A stretch of 64,000 nucleotides of DNA, from assembly GCA_002937455.1 (NCBI GenBank), contig PTJZ01000001.1, positions 62,001 through 126,000 on the forward strand. Direction: 5' to 3'. Below, in pieces: positions 8,570 to 17,738 of this stretch (positions are counted from its first letter, which is position 1; every line of letters starts with the position of its first letter). The stretch comes from Alphaproteobacteria bacterium MarineAlpha11_Bin1 (lineage in GTDB: Bacteria > Pseudomonadota > Alphaproteobacteria > MPNO01 > UBA830). The position numbers and the translations under genes are program-made. Below the pieces are notes generated by a model, which worked only from the letters and a program-made list of their open reading frames with translations, did not search any database and was not told the DNA's origin.

Positions 8570-9577
8570 TCATGAGCCCATTGCAAGCACATTTGCAGAT
8601 GCGTCCCTGAGAATTTGACCGTTAGCGCCTGGTCGTGAACCTTTTTCGCTGATATGGCGCCTCCATAGACGAGCGCCTCGGACACCTCGATAAAGTCCAA
8701 GAACATGTCGTGCCATCGCATAAAATTGGACGCCTGCCGCCATTTGCTGATCGATATAATCGATATATCCATTTAGCACCGACCCCCGGTCGGTGAATGG
8801 GCCCCCTCCAAATACTTCTTTTTCGATACCAGCCAGTAACCAAGGGTTCTCGTAGGCCTCGCGGCCAATCATTACCCCATCCACATGCTTCAAATGGGAG
8901 ATCGTCTCTGCGATCGTTTTGATTCCCCCATTAATAGAAATCGAAAACTCAGGATACAGTTGTTTAAGTCGGTAAACGATATCGTAACAAAGGGTAGGTA
9001 TTTCACGGTTTTCCTTGGGACTAAGTCCATGAAGCCATGCCTTTCTAGCGTGTATTATAAATGTTTCGCATCCTCCGTCGGCGACAGTTTCCACAAAATG
9101 TATAAAATCCTCCCAGGTATCGCAGTCATCGACCCCGATACGGGTCTTAACTGTAACCGGTATATCCACTGCCCTGCGCATTGCCTTTACACCGGCGGAT
9201 ACAATCTCCGGTTCTTTCATGAGGCAAGCACCGAAACGGGCATTTTGAACTCGGTCGCTGGGGCAGCCGACATTTAAATTTATCTCATCATAGCCATATT
9301 TAGCCACTATTTCGGAGCAACGAGCAAGGTCATCCGCATCCGCTCCCCCTAGCTGCAAGGCAACCGGATGTTCTTCAACATTAAATTTTAGGAACCGGTC
9401 ACGATCCCCGTGAAGGATCGCGCCGGTAGTGATCATCTCTGTGTATAATAGAACGGACGGCGAAATCAGGCGAAGGAAGTACCGATCATGCCGGTCTGTT
9501 CTATCCATCATTGGCGCAATCGATATTCTCCGATCAAGGCCTGATAACGATCTTGACTTGAATGTGTTAAAAGACAT
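8570..9577 (-). CDS. dusA: tRNA-dihydrouridine(20/20a) synthase DusA
   Basis: A 335-residue FMN-dependent enzyme that reduces uridine in the tRNA D-loop. The N-terminal RRISIAPMMDRTDRHDRYF is the DusA signature (AP-MMD-T), followed by NVGCPSDRVQNARFGACLM with the catalytic cysteine, VTVKTRIGVDD, and NGGIKT and GVMIGREAYENPW near the phosphate-binding end. Length is normal. A GAGGGG ribosome site precedes the ATG. It sits between the queuosine genes and the arsC-type gene, all on the minus strand; the 196 bases upstream (9578-9773) show no gene. Assignment to the A type rather than B or C rests on the N-terminal motif. Confidence 0.95.
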   Translation of the reverse strand: MSFNTFKSRSLSGLDRRISIAPMMDRTDRHDRYFLRLISPSVLLYTEMITTGAILHGDRDRFLKFNVEEHPVALQLGGADADDLARCSEIVAKYGYDEINLNVGCPSDRVQNARFGACLMKEPEIVSAGVKAMRRAVDIPVTVKTRIGVDDCDTWEDFIHFVETVADGGCETFIIHARKAWLHGLSPKENREIPTLCYDIVYRLKQLYPEFSISINGGIKTIAETISHLKHVDGVMIGREAYENPWLLAGIEKEVFGGGPFTDRGSVLNGYIDYIDQQMAAGVQFYAMARHVLGLYRGVRGARLWRRHISEKGSRPGANGQILRDASANVLAMGS

Positions 9578-9773
9578 CTACACCCCTCAGGTGTCAGCAT
9601 AGAGTCGATAGTTAATCAAATATTCGTTAATTAATAGTTGGAAAATGTATTGTGCCCCATTAGCAAATATCGACCGTACCTAGCGCATACTTAAACCACC
9701 TCAGGCCGAATTCATACGTCAGGACAAAACTGTAGGTCGAGTTCTTCTGCTGGTTAAGTTTGATGAATGATAC

Positions 9774-10895
9774 TTAAAGCCCGTTATCCCACTCCAGTAG
9801 GACATCAACGTCGGTTTCCATACATGCGTATTTCTCACGAAATTGGGAAAATTCTGTTGTCGTGGCTAACCTGAATAATGCCCAAACCGCCATGCTCCGG
9901 ACCAGTGGTGACATGTCGGCCAGACTTTTCTCCGTGTCAGCCAGCAGGGCCCTGTCTGCACTATTTCCGACGGCAATCAGTACATTTCGGATGAACCTAT
10001 TTCGCCCGAGTCGTTTAATAGGAGATCCTGAGAACACTTCACGAAAAGATTCTTCATCAAGGGACATTAGGTCGCGGAGTAATGGTCGTGTCAGATGAAT
10101 ATGCGACCTCAATTCTCCGTGTTGTGTTACTCGAGCGAATTTGTTCCAAGGACAGACTGCGAGACAGTCGTCGCAGCCATATATTCTATTGCCGATAGCG
10201 GCTCGGAACTGCAAAGGGATGTGGCCTTTATGTTCGATGGTCAGATAAGAGATACATCGCGTCGCATCGAGTCGATATGGGGCTGGAAACGCGTTAGTCG
10301 GACAGACATCTAGACACCGATGACAGGCTCCACATTGGTCTTGGCCGGCTGTATCAGGTGGAATCTTAAGGGTGGTGAACACCTCACCTAAAAATAGCCA
10401 AGAGCCAAAGTTCCGGGATACTAGGTTAGTATGCTTTCCCTGCCAGCCGATGCCAGCCACCTGTGCGACTGGCTTTTCCATCACGGGGGCCGTATCGACG
10501 AATAGCTTCACCTCGCAGCTGCAATCTTTAGCGATATCCGTAGCTAAGCGGCGAAGTTTTTTTCGCAGAATGTCATGATAGTCTTTCCCCCGGGCATAAA
10601 CGGAAACCGCACCGCGGTCGGTGAATTTCTTTATTGCCAGTGGATCCTCTGCCGGACCGTAATTGACGCCGACCGCGACGATTGTCTCCACATCAGACCA
10701 AAGCTCTCGAGGAGACCGTCGTCTATTTTCTGTAGAAGCCATCCACCCCATATCGCCGTGAAACCCAGATTCAATATAGGATTTGAGATGTCTACCAGCG
10801 TCGCCGTTGTCTGCCCCGGAAAAACCGACGACATCAAAGCCAAGCGCCAAGGCACGGTCCCGGATGAAATCTTTTGGGTCGAGTGGTGTTTGCAT
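9774..10895 (-). CDS. queG: Epoxyqueuosine reductase QueG
   Basis: A 373-residue cobalamin- and iron-sulfur-dependent enzyme catalysing the last step of queuosine synthesis, reduction of epoxyqueuosine to queuosine in tRNA. Two 4Fe-4S motifs are visible: CGACHRCLDVCP and CDDCLAVCPWNKFA. The N-terminal region has the family's VGVNYGP and VDTAPVMEKPVAQVAGIGWQGKHTN segments, and the C-terminal 70 residues look like a HEAT-type helical repeat (VRSMAVWALFRLA). It follows tgt with a one-base gap, making a queA-tgt-queG operon. All cluster cysteines are present. Confidence 0.96.
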   Translation of the reverse strand: MQTPLDPKDFIRDRALALGFDVVGFSGADNGDAGRHLKSYIESGFHGDMGWMASTENRRRSPRELWSDVETIVAVGVNYGPAEDPLAIKKFTDRGAVSVYARGKDYHDILRKKLRRLATDIAKDCSCEVKLFVDTAPVMEKPVAQVAGIGWQGKHTNLVSRNFGSWLFLGEVFTTLKIPPDTAGQDQCGACHRCLDVCPTNAFPAPYRLDATRCISYLTIEHKGHIPLQFRAAIGNRIYGCDDCLAVCPWNKFARVTQHGELRSHIHLTRPLLRDLMSLDEESFREVFSGSPIKRLGRNRFIRNVLIAVGNSADRALLADTEKSLADMSPLVRSMAVWALFRLATTTEFSQFREKYACMETDVDVLLEWDNGL

Positions 10896-10896
10896 A

Positions 10897-12024
10897 CTAA
10901 ATACGCTCGATATCGCCGCGCGCTTGCTCTATATGGAATAATGCAGCAAAGTCATCCATGGCACCCAACTCTATTGCACCCCTGATACCGACCATCAATT
11001 CTTGGTAGTAATGGAGATTATGTAGGGTAAGAAGGATCGGTCCGAGCATTTCCTTCGCCTTAAAAAGGTGATGTAGATAGGCCCGACTAACGGTGCTTAC
11101 GCCGGGATAGTGGCTTTCCGGGTCGATGGGCCGTGGGTCATCAGCATGGCGAGCATTTCGAATATTTAAGACACCGCGCCGAGTGAATGCCCGGCCAGTG
11201 CGACCGGAGCGGGTCGGGAGTACGCAATCAAACATATCAATACCACGCCGAACCGCACCAACGATGTCAGCGGGTGTTCCAACACCCATAAGATATCGGG
11301 GTTTGCAGTCTGGTAACTCGGGTACTGTGACATCCAACACGGAAAACATTTCGTCCTGTCCTTCGCCAACAGCTAACCCGCCAACCGCATAGCCGTCAAA
11401 ACCGATATCAGTCAGAACCGCGGCCGACTCAAGACGGAGATCTGGATATATACCACCCTGAACTATACCGAACAGGCCATAACCAGGCCTCTCTATGAAG
11501 ACATCTCGGCATCTGGAAGCCCAATTCATCGATAATCGCATCGATTCTGCCGCCGAGGCATTATCCACACCAAGGGCGGTACACTCGTCTAGTACCATCG
11601 TAATTGTGGCATCGAGTTGATTTTGGACTTTGATCGAACGCTCCGGAGTCAGCATGAATTTAGCGCCATCGATATGCGACCGAAACTCTACACCTTCGTT
11701 ATCTAGCTTCCGTAGCTCCGTTAACGACATCACTTGGAAACCACCCGAGTCCGTCAGGATGGGCCGCTCCCAGTCCATAAATTGGTGTAAACCACCGAGC
11801 CTAGCGACACGCTCTGCACCCGGTCGGAGCATTAAATGATAGGTGTTTGCGAGGACGATCTGCGCGCCAGTACGTTGGATCGCCTCTGAAGTCATTCCCT
11901 TTACTGTCCCAGCCGTCCCGACGGGCATAAATACGGGCGTTTCGACCGCTCCATGCGCTGTGGTCAATCGACCCCGCCGGGCTCGGCCATCGTTACCTGT
12001 GACAACGTAATTGAACTCAGACAT
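10897..12024 (-). CDS. tgt: Queuine tRNA-ribosyltransferase (Tgt) with substituted zinc-site cysteines
   Basis: A 375-residue tRNA-guanine transglycosylase that exchanges G34 for preQ1 in GUN anticodons. Active-site residues are intact: D92 in [12 protein letters not shown]146 in VLDE, Q189 in [17 protein letters not shown], and the nucleophile D266 in [14 protein letters not shown]. The zinc site is not: where bacterial Tgt has CxCxxC, this protein has [19 protein letters not shown], with S304, Y306 and V309 at the three cysteine positions. The fourth ligand, H335 in [10 protein letters not shown], remains. Length and spacing are unchanged, so this is substitution rather than deletion. The ATG at 12024 is preferred over the TTG one codon upstream. 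Encoded between queA and queG, as expected for a functional copy. Confidence 0.95.
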   Translation of the reverse strand: MSEFNYVVTGNDGRARRGRLTTAHGAVETPVFMPVGTAGTVKGMTSEAIQRTGAQIVLANTYHLMLRPGAERVARLGGLHQFMDWERPILTDSGGFQVMSLTELRKLDNEGVEFRSHIDGAKFMLTPERSIKVQNQLDATITMVLDECTALGVDNASAAESMRLSMNWASRCRDVFIERPGYGLFGIVQGGIYPDLRLESAAVLTDIGFDGYAVGGLAVGEGQDEMFSVLDVTVPELPDCKPRYLMGVGTPADIVGAVRRGIDMFDCVLPTRSGRTGRAFTRRGVLNIRNARHADDPRPIDPESHYPGVSTVSRAYLHHLFKAKEMLGPILLTLHNLHYYQELMVGIRGAIELGAMDDFAALFHIEQARGDIERI

Positions 12025-12032
12025 CAAAACTC

Positions 12033-13121
12033 TCAGACATCGCGGTCGGCCCGATGGATAAAGCTAGAGTCCCCGTATGAATAAAAGCGGTATTCTGAAG
12101 AAATCGCATGCGCATAAGCATTTCTCATTCGATTCAGCCCCGCAAATGCTGATACCAACATAAATAATGTAGAACGCGGTAGATGAAAGTTTGTCATAAG
12201 GGCATCGACAGTGCGAAACTTGTAGCCTGGCGTGATGAAAATTTCGGTGTCCGCCTCGAATGGTATAATTTCTCCATCTAAATTCGCCGCACTCTCCATC
12301 AGACGCAGCGACGTCGTTCCAACGGCAATAGCTCGGCCACCGGCCGCTCGCGCCATATTGATCTCATCCGCGGCCTCAGAACTGATACACCCCCATTCAC
12401 TGTGCATTTTATGGTCCGCTATACGATCTACGGTGACTGGTAAAAACGTGCCTGCACCAACATGAAGTGTAACGGTAGCGAAACTTACGCCTGTACTACG
12501 GATAGTTCTCATCAGCCGTTCGGTAAAATGGAGACCTGCCGTCGGCGCAGCGACCGCGCCCTTATTAACCGCGTAGATCGTCTGGTAGTCTTCGCTATCC
12601 TCTATTCTCCCGCCTTCATCGCGTGCAATATAGGGTGGAAGGGGCATTTCTCCATATCGTTCCAGTGCAGCAAAAAGATCGTTACTGCCGGAAAAAGAAA
12701 GGAGAATCTCTCCCCTCGCACCTTTACCGTCCACCCGGGCTGTGAATCCATCGGCAAAATCAATCACGTCACCGAGAGCAAGCTTTCTAGCCGGCCTCGC
12801 AAGGGCTCGCCATCTTCCATCAGCTTCTACTTTGTGCAGGGTCACCTCCACGCTCGCACCCCGACGAGATCCCTTTAGACGTGCAGGTATCACGCGGGTA
12901 TCGTTGATGACAAGAATGTCTTTTGGCCCCAGCAAATCTGGCAAGTCCGACACCGTCCTGTCAATTAATGCTTCAGAGATTTCCAGCATTCGTGCAGAAT
13001 CCCGGGGCCGAACTGGTTCAGGAGCTATCAGGTTAATCGGTAGTTCGAAATTAAAGTCGTCAGTTGTTAAACTCGGGTGTCGACCGGTTTTGTTAGGGAC
13101 GTTAATCAAGATGACTCCCAT
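12033..13121 (-). CDS. queA: S-adenosylmethionine:tRNA ribosyltransferase-isomerase QueA
   Basis: A 362-residue enzyme that transfers and isomerises ribose from SAM to preQ1-tRNA to give epoxyqueuosine. Family segments seen: [67 protein letters not shown] and [19 protein letters not shown]. The N-terminus is about 15 residues longer than usual because the ATG at 13121 overlaps the end of the unknown upstream gene by 16 bases; no closer in-frame ATG exists before the conserved region. It begins the queA-tgt-queG run. Confidence 0.96.
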   Translation of the reverse strand: MGVILINVPNKTGRHPSLTTDDFNFELPINLIAPEPVRPRDSARMLEISEALIDRTVSDLPDLLGPKDILVINDTRVIPARLKGSRRGASVEVTLHKVEADGRWRALARPARKLALGDVIDFADGFTARVDGKGARGEILLSFSGSNDLFAALERYGEMPLPPYIARDEGGRIEDSEDYQTIYAVNKGAVAAPTAGLHFTERLMRTIRSTGVSFATVTLHVGAGTFLPVTVDRIADHKMHSEWGCISSEAADEINMARAAGGRAIAVGTTSLRLMESAANLDGEIIPFEADTEIFITPGYKFRTVDALMTNFHLPRSTLFMLVSAFAGLNRMRNAYAHAISSEYRFYSYGDSSFIHRADRDV

Positions 13122-13606
13122 CGTTCCAAGACTTCGGCTTCTACCTGCTGATAAAATTCATCATGGTCAAGTGTGGGCTGTGGAGCTGCCTTATCGTCCC
13201 GGGTCTGGTTTAAACCCCATTCATACACATACTCGCGTAAACAGTTATCTGTCAGAATGAATTTGAGAATTTGGTTCTGCACGTCTATCGGAGCAGTAGC
13301 TTCGCCCGTGGCCTCGTAAATTACTGCCCGTAGGTAGGTGACGGTATCAAGGATAAGCTGAGCTTCCTCCTTGCTCCATTGTCTCTCAGGCGTGAAATCG
13401 TTGTTTTTCAACTGCTTTATCTGTTCTCGAGTGATCGTACCGGGCGATCCTAGCCTCGGCATACTGCCAGGATCGTCAAGTGGCCTCTTACTACCTGTCC
13501 CTTCCTCTGCTCTTATCCTTTTCTGTTTCTTCATCATCCGTAGCCGCCGCATGAACATGTAAACAGTTAGTGCTATTACAAGTGCGAAGATTAGGCTCTC
13601 AGACAT
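13106..13606 (-). CDS. Unknown membrane-anchored protein upstream of queA
   Basis: A 166-residue protein I do not recognise. Residues 4-18 form a single N-terminal hydrophobic segment, followed by a strongly basic stretch (RRLRMMKKQKRIRAE), which predicts an inner-membrane anchor with the rest in the cytoplasm. The middle region is polar and probably disordered; residues 60-160 look helical (KEEAQLILDTVTYLRAVIY) and end in acidic residues. It overlaps queA by 16 bases and probably heads the queuosine operon. The upstream 166 bases (13607-13772) hold a perfect TTGACA on the minus strand at 13749-13754 but no good -10 partner. No function is proposed. Confidence 0.7.
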   Translation of the reverse strand: MSESLIFALVIALTVYMFMRRLRMMKKQKRIRAEEGTGSKRPLDDPGSMPRLGSPGTITREQIKQLKNNDFTPERQWSKEEAQLILDTVTYLRAVIYEATGEATAPIDVQNQILKFILTDNCLREYVYEWGLNQTRDDKAAPQPTLDHDEFYQQVEAEVLERWESS

Positions 13607-13772
13607 TTTTCACCGCATTTCGATGTCAGTACAGAATAATTGATATACCAGATACGCTTCGACAGTGGGTGACGAAATCCCTGACACGATAAAGTAAAAT
13701 TAACCACCTTCACTGTAAGCTTGCATACCCTCAATATTAGGGATTCTGTGTCAACCCTCCTAGACTGGGAGT

Positions 13773-15185
13773 ATGACAACTACAGAAGAAGCGCCCCCGG
13801 AAGGTGGCACCGGCTGGGTGGATATGTTCCGGGGTATGCTCGGAGTTTACACTATTCTGCTCAATGTCGGCATCGGCGTCCACGCTATTGATATATTCGT
13901 CATAACCACGGTCATGCCGGCGGTAGTCGCGGAAATCGGCGGTGTGGAGTTCTACGCATGGACAACTATGCTTTATATGGTCGGTACCGTCATGGGGGCC
14001 GCAAGCGGACAATACGTTCGGGCGATGCTGGGGCGTCGGAAAGGATATGCAACTGCGGGGTTGATTTTTCTTTTTGGCGCATTGGGGTGTGCCTCATCTC
14101 CCAATATGGCAACTCTACTAGCCTTCCGAATGCTCGAAGGTATTGGCGGTGGTCTGATGATGTCGCAGTCGATGACCCTCGTAAACGATCTTTATACTGG
14201 ACGGCTGCGGACCCGAGTCTTGGCAACCATCACAACGACTTGGAGTATAGCTGCTGTAGTCGGGCCCTTAATCGGTGGCATATGGGGAAATATCGGACTG
14301 TGGCGGGGCGCGTTTCTGACCACCAGCCTTTTAACGATACTATTCATTCTCGCAGCTTGGAAAGTCATACCCGACGGCGAGCAGGGGGCAAAACACCGAT
14401 TACCCTATCGTCGGTTATTGCTCCTTGGCACTTCAGTTGTTTTAGTCGGCGCGTCGGGACAATTTGGTGATTTTGTATCCCGAATCTCCCTCGTTGCCGC
14501 GGGCGTCCTCTGCTTAATATTCACTCTGCGCCTCGATCGGGTGAAAGAAAATCTATTTCCCCGGCAAGTGCTTTCTCTCTTCTCACCGGTTGGAACCGCA
14601 TATTGGGTTTTCTTATTGCTATCAGCCGCTTACACGCCAATAACAATTTTTATGCCGTTAGCGTTAAGTCAGATTTATCTTCTCGATCCGCTATGGATTG
14701 GTTATGTGCTGACAGTTTTCTCTATCGCTTGGACTTTCGGTTCTCTCTTTACCGCAGGATGGGGAGAACGCTGGACTAGGATCGCCTGCGCAAGCGGGCT
14801 GATGTTTACCTCTTTCGCCATTCTGGGTATAGCAATTACATTAGGTCAGACCTCGATTTGGGTACTTACTGGCTTCATTACCCTTGCCGGGACTGGTGTT
14901 GGAATGACCAATGTCCACTCCATCTCTTGGGCGCTTGCTGCTGCAGGCAACACAGAATCTCGGATTACAGCCTCCGCTGCCCCAGCGATGAGATCGATTG
15001 GTATCGCCTATGGCGCCGCTATTGCGGGCTTGATTGCAAATGGAGCTGGTCTTGTGGAAGGAACCGAACCCGAGACTGTCAAATATGCCCTCAGTTGGGT
15101 ATTCGGCCTCGGAGCAATTGTGCCGTTGGCTGGCAGCCTATGCGTTCTCCGAATGTACCAGCTGAAGCCAGGGGTGAAGATATAA
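13773..15185 (+). CDS. MFS transporter, probably drug/multi-substrate exporter type
   Basis: A 470-residue polytopic protein with 12-14 hydrophobic segments. The first segment carries the antiporter-like pattern AIDIFVITTVMPAVVAEIGG, then QYVRAMLGRRKGY matches the MFS loop 2-3 motif, and RMLEGIGGGLMMSQSMTLVNDLY fits the drug:proton antiporter family motif. The last quarter (GMTNVHSISWALAAAGNTE) is also MFS-like. Substrate unknown. It is followed by a YgjP-type gene whose start overlaps its end. The ATG at 13773 has a very short distance to GGGAG, so a start a few codons downstream is possible. Confidence 0.85.
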   Translation: MTTTEEAPPEGGTGWVDMFRGMLGVYTILLNVGIGVHAIDIFVITTVMPAVVAEIGGVEFYAWTTMLYMVGTVMGAASGQYVRAMLGRRKGYATAGLIFLFGALGCASSPNMATLLAFRMLEGIGGGLMMSQSMTLVNDLYTGRLRTRVLATITTTWSIAAVVGPLIGGIWGNIGLWRGAFLTTSLLTILFILAAWKVIPDGEQGAKHRLPYRRLLLLGTSVVLVGASGQFGDFVSRISLVAAGVLCLIFTLRLDRVKENLFPRQVLSLFSPVGTAYWVFLLLSAAYTPITIFMPLALSQIYLLDPLWIGYVLTVFSIAWTFGSLFTAGWGERWTRIACASGLMFTSFAILGIAITLGQTSIWVLTGFITLAGTGVGMTNVHSISWALAAAGNTESRITASAAPAMRSIGIAYGAAIAGLIANGAGLVEGTEPETVKYALSWVFGLGAIVPLAGSLCVLRMYQLKPGVKI

Positions 15186-15892
15186 CCAAAGCATCTGAAC
15201 CCCTCTTGCTGACGAATGGTCAGAGAATTCCAGTACATATTCGCAGTAGCCAACGCGCCCAGCGGATTTTACTGCATGTAAGCGTTTTCGACGGCAATGT
15301 CGAAATCGTTCTTCCGACCGGTGCAATGGCATCCGAAGGATTGAGATTCGCTGCCTCTCAAACTGATTGGATCGCGGAGCAGTTATCGAGGATTGGGTCC
15401 GCCGTTCCATTTGCCGATGGGGCAGTTTTTCCACTTTTGGGGAAACAAGTAATCATCCGGCGGATAGATTCCTTCTCCGCACTGCCAAGGTTAGTGAACG
15501 GCAAGCTTATAGTCGGCGGGCGGCAAGAGACGCTACCGGGCCGTGTTCGAAGATGGATTCGTTATAGGGCGATGGATGAAATAAGACCCCGTGTCGAGGA
15601 AATGGAAAAAAAAATAGGCTGCAGGCATGCAAAGATTTCTTTGCGGGACACGCGGTCCCGCTGGGGTAGTTGCTCTCGAGTCGGTAACCTCAATTTCTCA
15701 TGGCGCTTAGTAATGGCACCTGAGGATATACTGAACTATGTTGTTGCCCACGAGGTCGCACATCTCCGCGAACTCAATCATAGCGCACCTTTCTGGGCGC
15801 TGGTGGATACGCTATGCTCGGACGTGGGTCAGGCTCGCAGTTGGTTAAAGGCTAACGGCGCAGGCTTGCACCGCTTTGGCCGGGACAACTAA
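15140..15892 (+). CDS. YgjP-like (DUF45/M48-type) metallopeptidase
   Basis: A 250-residue protein with the YgjP/WLM-type zinc motif VVAHEVAHLRELNHS (H204, E205, H208 and third ligand H214), preceded by the family segment SRWGSCSRVGNLNFSWRLVMAP. The N-terminal half (RSSQRAQRILLHVS) matches the usual start of DUF45 proteins. The true start is uncertain: the ATG at 15140 overlaps the MFS gene by 46 bases, while a TTG near 15206 would avoid most of the overlap. Biological role of the family is poorly known; metal-dependent peptidase activity is inferred from the motif. Confidence 0.85.
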   Translation: MRSPNVPAEARGEDITKASEPLLLTNGQRIPVHIRSSQRAQRILLHVSVFDGNVEIVLPTGAMASEGLRFAASQTDWIAEQLSRIGSAVPFADGAVFPLLGKQVIIRRIDSFSALPRLVNGKLIVGGRQETLPGRVRRWIRYRAMDEIRPRVEEMEKKIGCRHAKISLRDTRSRWGSCSRVGNLNFSWRLVMAPEDILNYVVAHEVAHLRELNHSAPFWALVDTLCSDVGQARSWLKANGAGLHRFGRDN

Positions 15893-15977
15893 AACAATGG
15901 CCTCAGACGCTGTAAAATCAGGCGCTAAATTCGTTAAAGTCTTCCCCGGTCTGCCGACACGTAAATATCCTGCGCCG

Positions 15978-16811
15978 TTAGCCTGCGACGGGTGGTTCCG
16001 TTCCTTCCACCTGTATCCTGTAACCCGAACGCACGTGTGGAAGATAATCCGAAATCGCTCGGTGATGAACACAGCGGTTGTCCCAGAAAGCGATGGAATG
16101 CGGCTCCCACCGGAACCGGGTGCTCCACTCCGGCCGTTTCTGGTGATCATAGAGAAATTCTAGAATTGCTTTACTCTCCTCACGCGACACCTCGTTAATA
16201 TAAGCCGTGAAAGCTTCATTCACATATAGCAGTTTTCGGCCGCTTTCAGGATGACTTACGACCACCGGATGGTTGGCTTCAGGAGTACCGGCACCAAACT
16301 GACGAGTGCCGTCATGATGCGCCGTTAGTCCATCAAGATAGTCCTTCATATTCTGGGAAAGTGCATCGTAGGCTGCGTACATACTTGCGAAGCCAGTATC
16401 GCCGCCACCATTGGGTGGAAGAGTGTGTAGATAGAGAACACTCGCCAATGGCGGTATCGGTGCACAGGACTGATCCGTATGCCAAACATTCCCGGATACC
16501 CGGGGTGTCTCGCCGTCGGCATAGAATTTTCGGACACGAATATCATCGGTCGCCTGACTGTTAGTCCTTTTACCAACATGCTGTCCTAAGGTTCCGAAAT
16601 ATTCGCCAAACCGCGCATGATCATCAAAGCTGATTTCTTGATCTCGAAAGAACAGAACCATATGCTCGGTGAATGCGCGTCGGATTTCGTCGAGTTCGAG
16701 ATCGGTTAGCGGCTTCGTCAGGTCGACATTGCCGATCTCGGCACCGATAGCCGGCGAATAGGGTTTCACGGTGATCGCCTGATAGGCAGCACCCGGTCCG
16801 GCTCCGTCCAT
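15978..16811 (-). CDS. TauD/TfdA-family Fe(II)/2-oxoglutarate dioxygenase
   Basis: A 277-residue taurine-dioxygenase-family enzyme. The iron ligands are H111 and D113 in WHTDQS and H250 in WDNRCVHHRA; R265 in RSGYRI would bind 2-oxoglutarate. The N-terminal IGAEIGNVDLTKPLTD and the segment MVLFFRDQEI are characteristic. Substrate could be a sulfonate, a phenoxy acid or another small acid; the sequence does not decide. An AGGAG ribosome site precedes the ATG. It lies downstream of an alpha/beta hydrolase and an EamA transporter on the same strand, 63 bases after the hydrolase. Confidence 0.92.
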   Translation of the reverse strand: MDGAGPGAAYQAITVKPYSPAIGAEIGNVDLTKPLTDLELDEIRRAFTEHMVLFFRDQEISFDDHARFGEYFGTLGQHVGKRTNSQATDDIRVRKFYADGETPRVSGNVWHTDQSCAPIPPLASVLYLHTLPPNGGGDTGFASMYAAYDALSQNMKDYLDGLTAHHDGTRQFGAGTPEANHPVVVSHPESGRKLLYVNEAFTAYINEVSREESKAILEFLYDHQKRPEWSTRFRWEPHSIAFWDNRCVHHRAISDYLPHVRSGYRIQVEGTEPPVAG

Positions 16812-16874
16812 TTTTCTCTCCTAGGTAGATTCGGAATGTTCTATATGTTTATATCAAATTCTCTTAGCGTGCGC

Positions 16875-17738
16875 CTAAACACCAATATTACTTAAGATAT
16901 TCTGAAAGACCGGCTGTTTTGGATTAAATATTTCCCGTCCTACCTCAAAGTGATTCAGGTCCTCGAGGATAAAAGTTTTAACCTGGTGACCCGCAGCCTC
17001 CCAAGCCACCGCAAATTCTCGGCTTTGGCGTTGGAATTCATCCAATTCGCCAGTACCCCACGCCATCGTAAGAGGCGGGCCGTAATTTGGAATATGGCGG
17101 ATAGAACTGTTACGCGCCGCTCCCTGGTCGGTGAGATCGAGGTAGCTGTTTCGGTGACTTAGTCGCACAGGCTCCAGTTCATACATTCCACTACATGCGA
17201 CGGCACTCTTAATGACATCTGTGGGCAGTCCGTAAAAACCTTCCCAATCCGTTACCTGCATCATGCCGCAAATATGTCCACCCGATGAATGTCCGATACT
17301 ATGAATTTTATTTCTATCCCAGCCATATTCGCCAGCGTTATGCCACGCCCAGGCTATTGCAGCACGGTTCTGGCGGACAATCTCATCCAAAGATACAGCG
17401 GGAGCTAGAGCAAAATCGAGTACTAGCACATTGACACCCGCCGCCACCAGACCGGGGGCAACATATGAACACTGGTCTTTATCTGAGCGTGTCCAAGCAC
17501 CACCATGGTGATAAATTGCCACCGGCGCCCCAGTCTGGGACACCGGAAATATATCCAAACGTTCGAGTAACGTTGGCCCGTATCGAACGTTAGCGATAAT
17601 ATCGAGTTCATCTCGAATTTTTGCGCTATCAATGGCATTTTGTTGCATAAATTCCCCGACATTAGGCACGAGGGATGATTGATCGTAATTACGATCTAAT
17701 TCTTTTTGGGTGAAACTTCCCCATACAATCTCATTCAT
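16875..17738 (-). CDS. Alpha/beta hydrolase, arylformamidase/HSL-like
   Basis: A 287-residue serine hydrolase. It has the oxyanion motif HHGGAW (77-82), the nucleophile elbow GHSSGG (S151), an acidic candidate in GTGELDEF and the catalytic histidine in EDLNHFEV near the C-terminus. The arrangement resembles kynurenine formamidase-type and hormone-sensitive-lipase-type esterases; tryptophan degradation genes are not near, so the formamidase label is only a resemblance. It overlaps the upstream EamA gene by four bases, so the pair is translationally coupled. Confidence 0.85.
   Translation of the reverse strand: MNEIVWGSFTQKELDRNYDQSSLVPNVGEFMQQNAIDSAKIRDELDIIANVRYGPTLLERLDIFPVSQTGAPVAIYHHGGAWTRSDKDQCSYVAPGLVAAGVNVLVLDFALAPAVSLDEIVRQNRAAIAWAWHNAGEYGWDRNKIHSIGHSSGGHICGMMQVTDWEGFYGLPTDVIKSAVACSGMYELEPVRLSHRNSYLDLTDQGAARNSSIRHIPNYGPPLTMAWGTGELDEFQRQSREFAVAWEAAGHQVKTFILEDLNHFEVGREIFNPKQPVFQNILSNIGV

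Noticed and set aside
13749..13754. TTGACA as a sigma-70 promoter of the queA operon
   Set aside because: No acceptable -10 stands at 16-18 bases.
14858..15139. N-terminal extension of the YgjP-type protein
   Set aside because: The extra 94 codons run in another frame inside the MFS gene and do not resemble the family; conserved sequence starts later.
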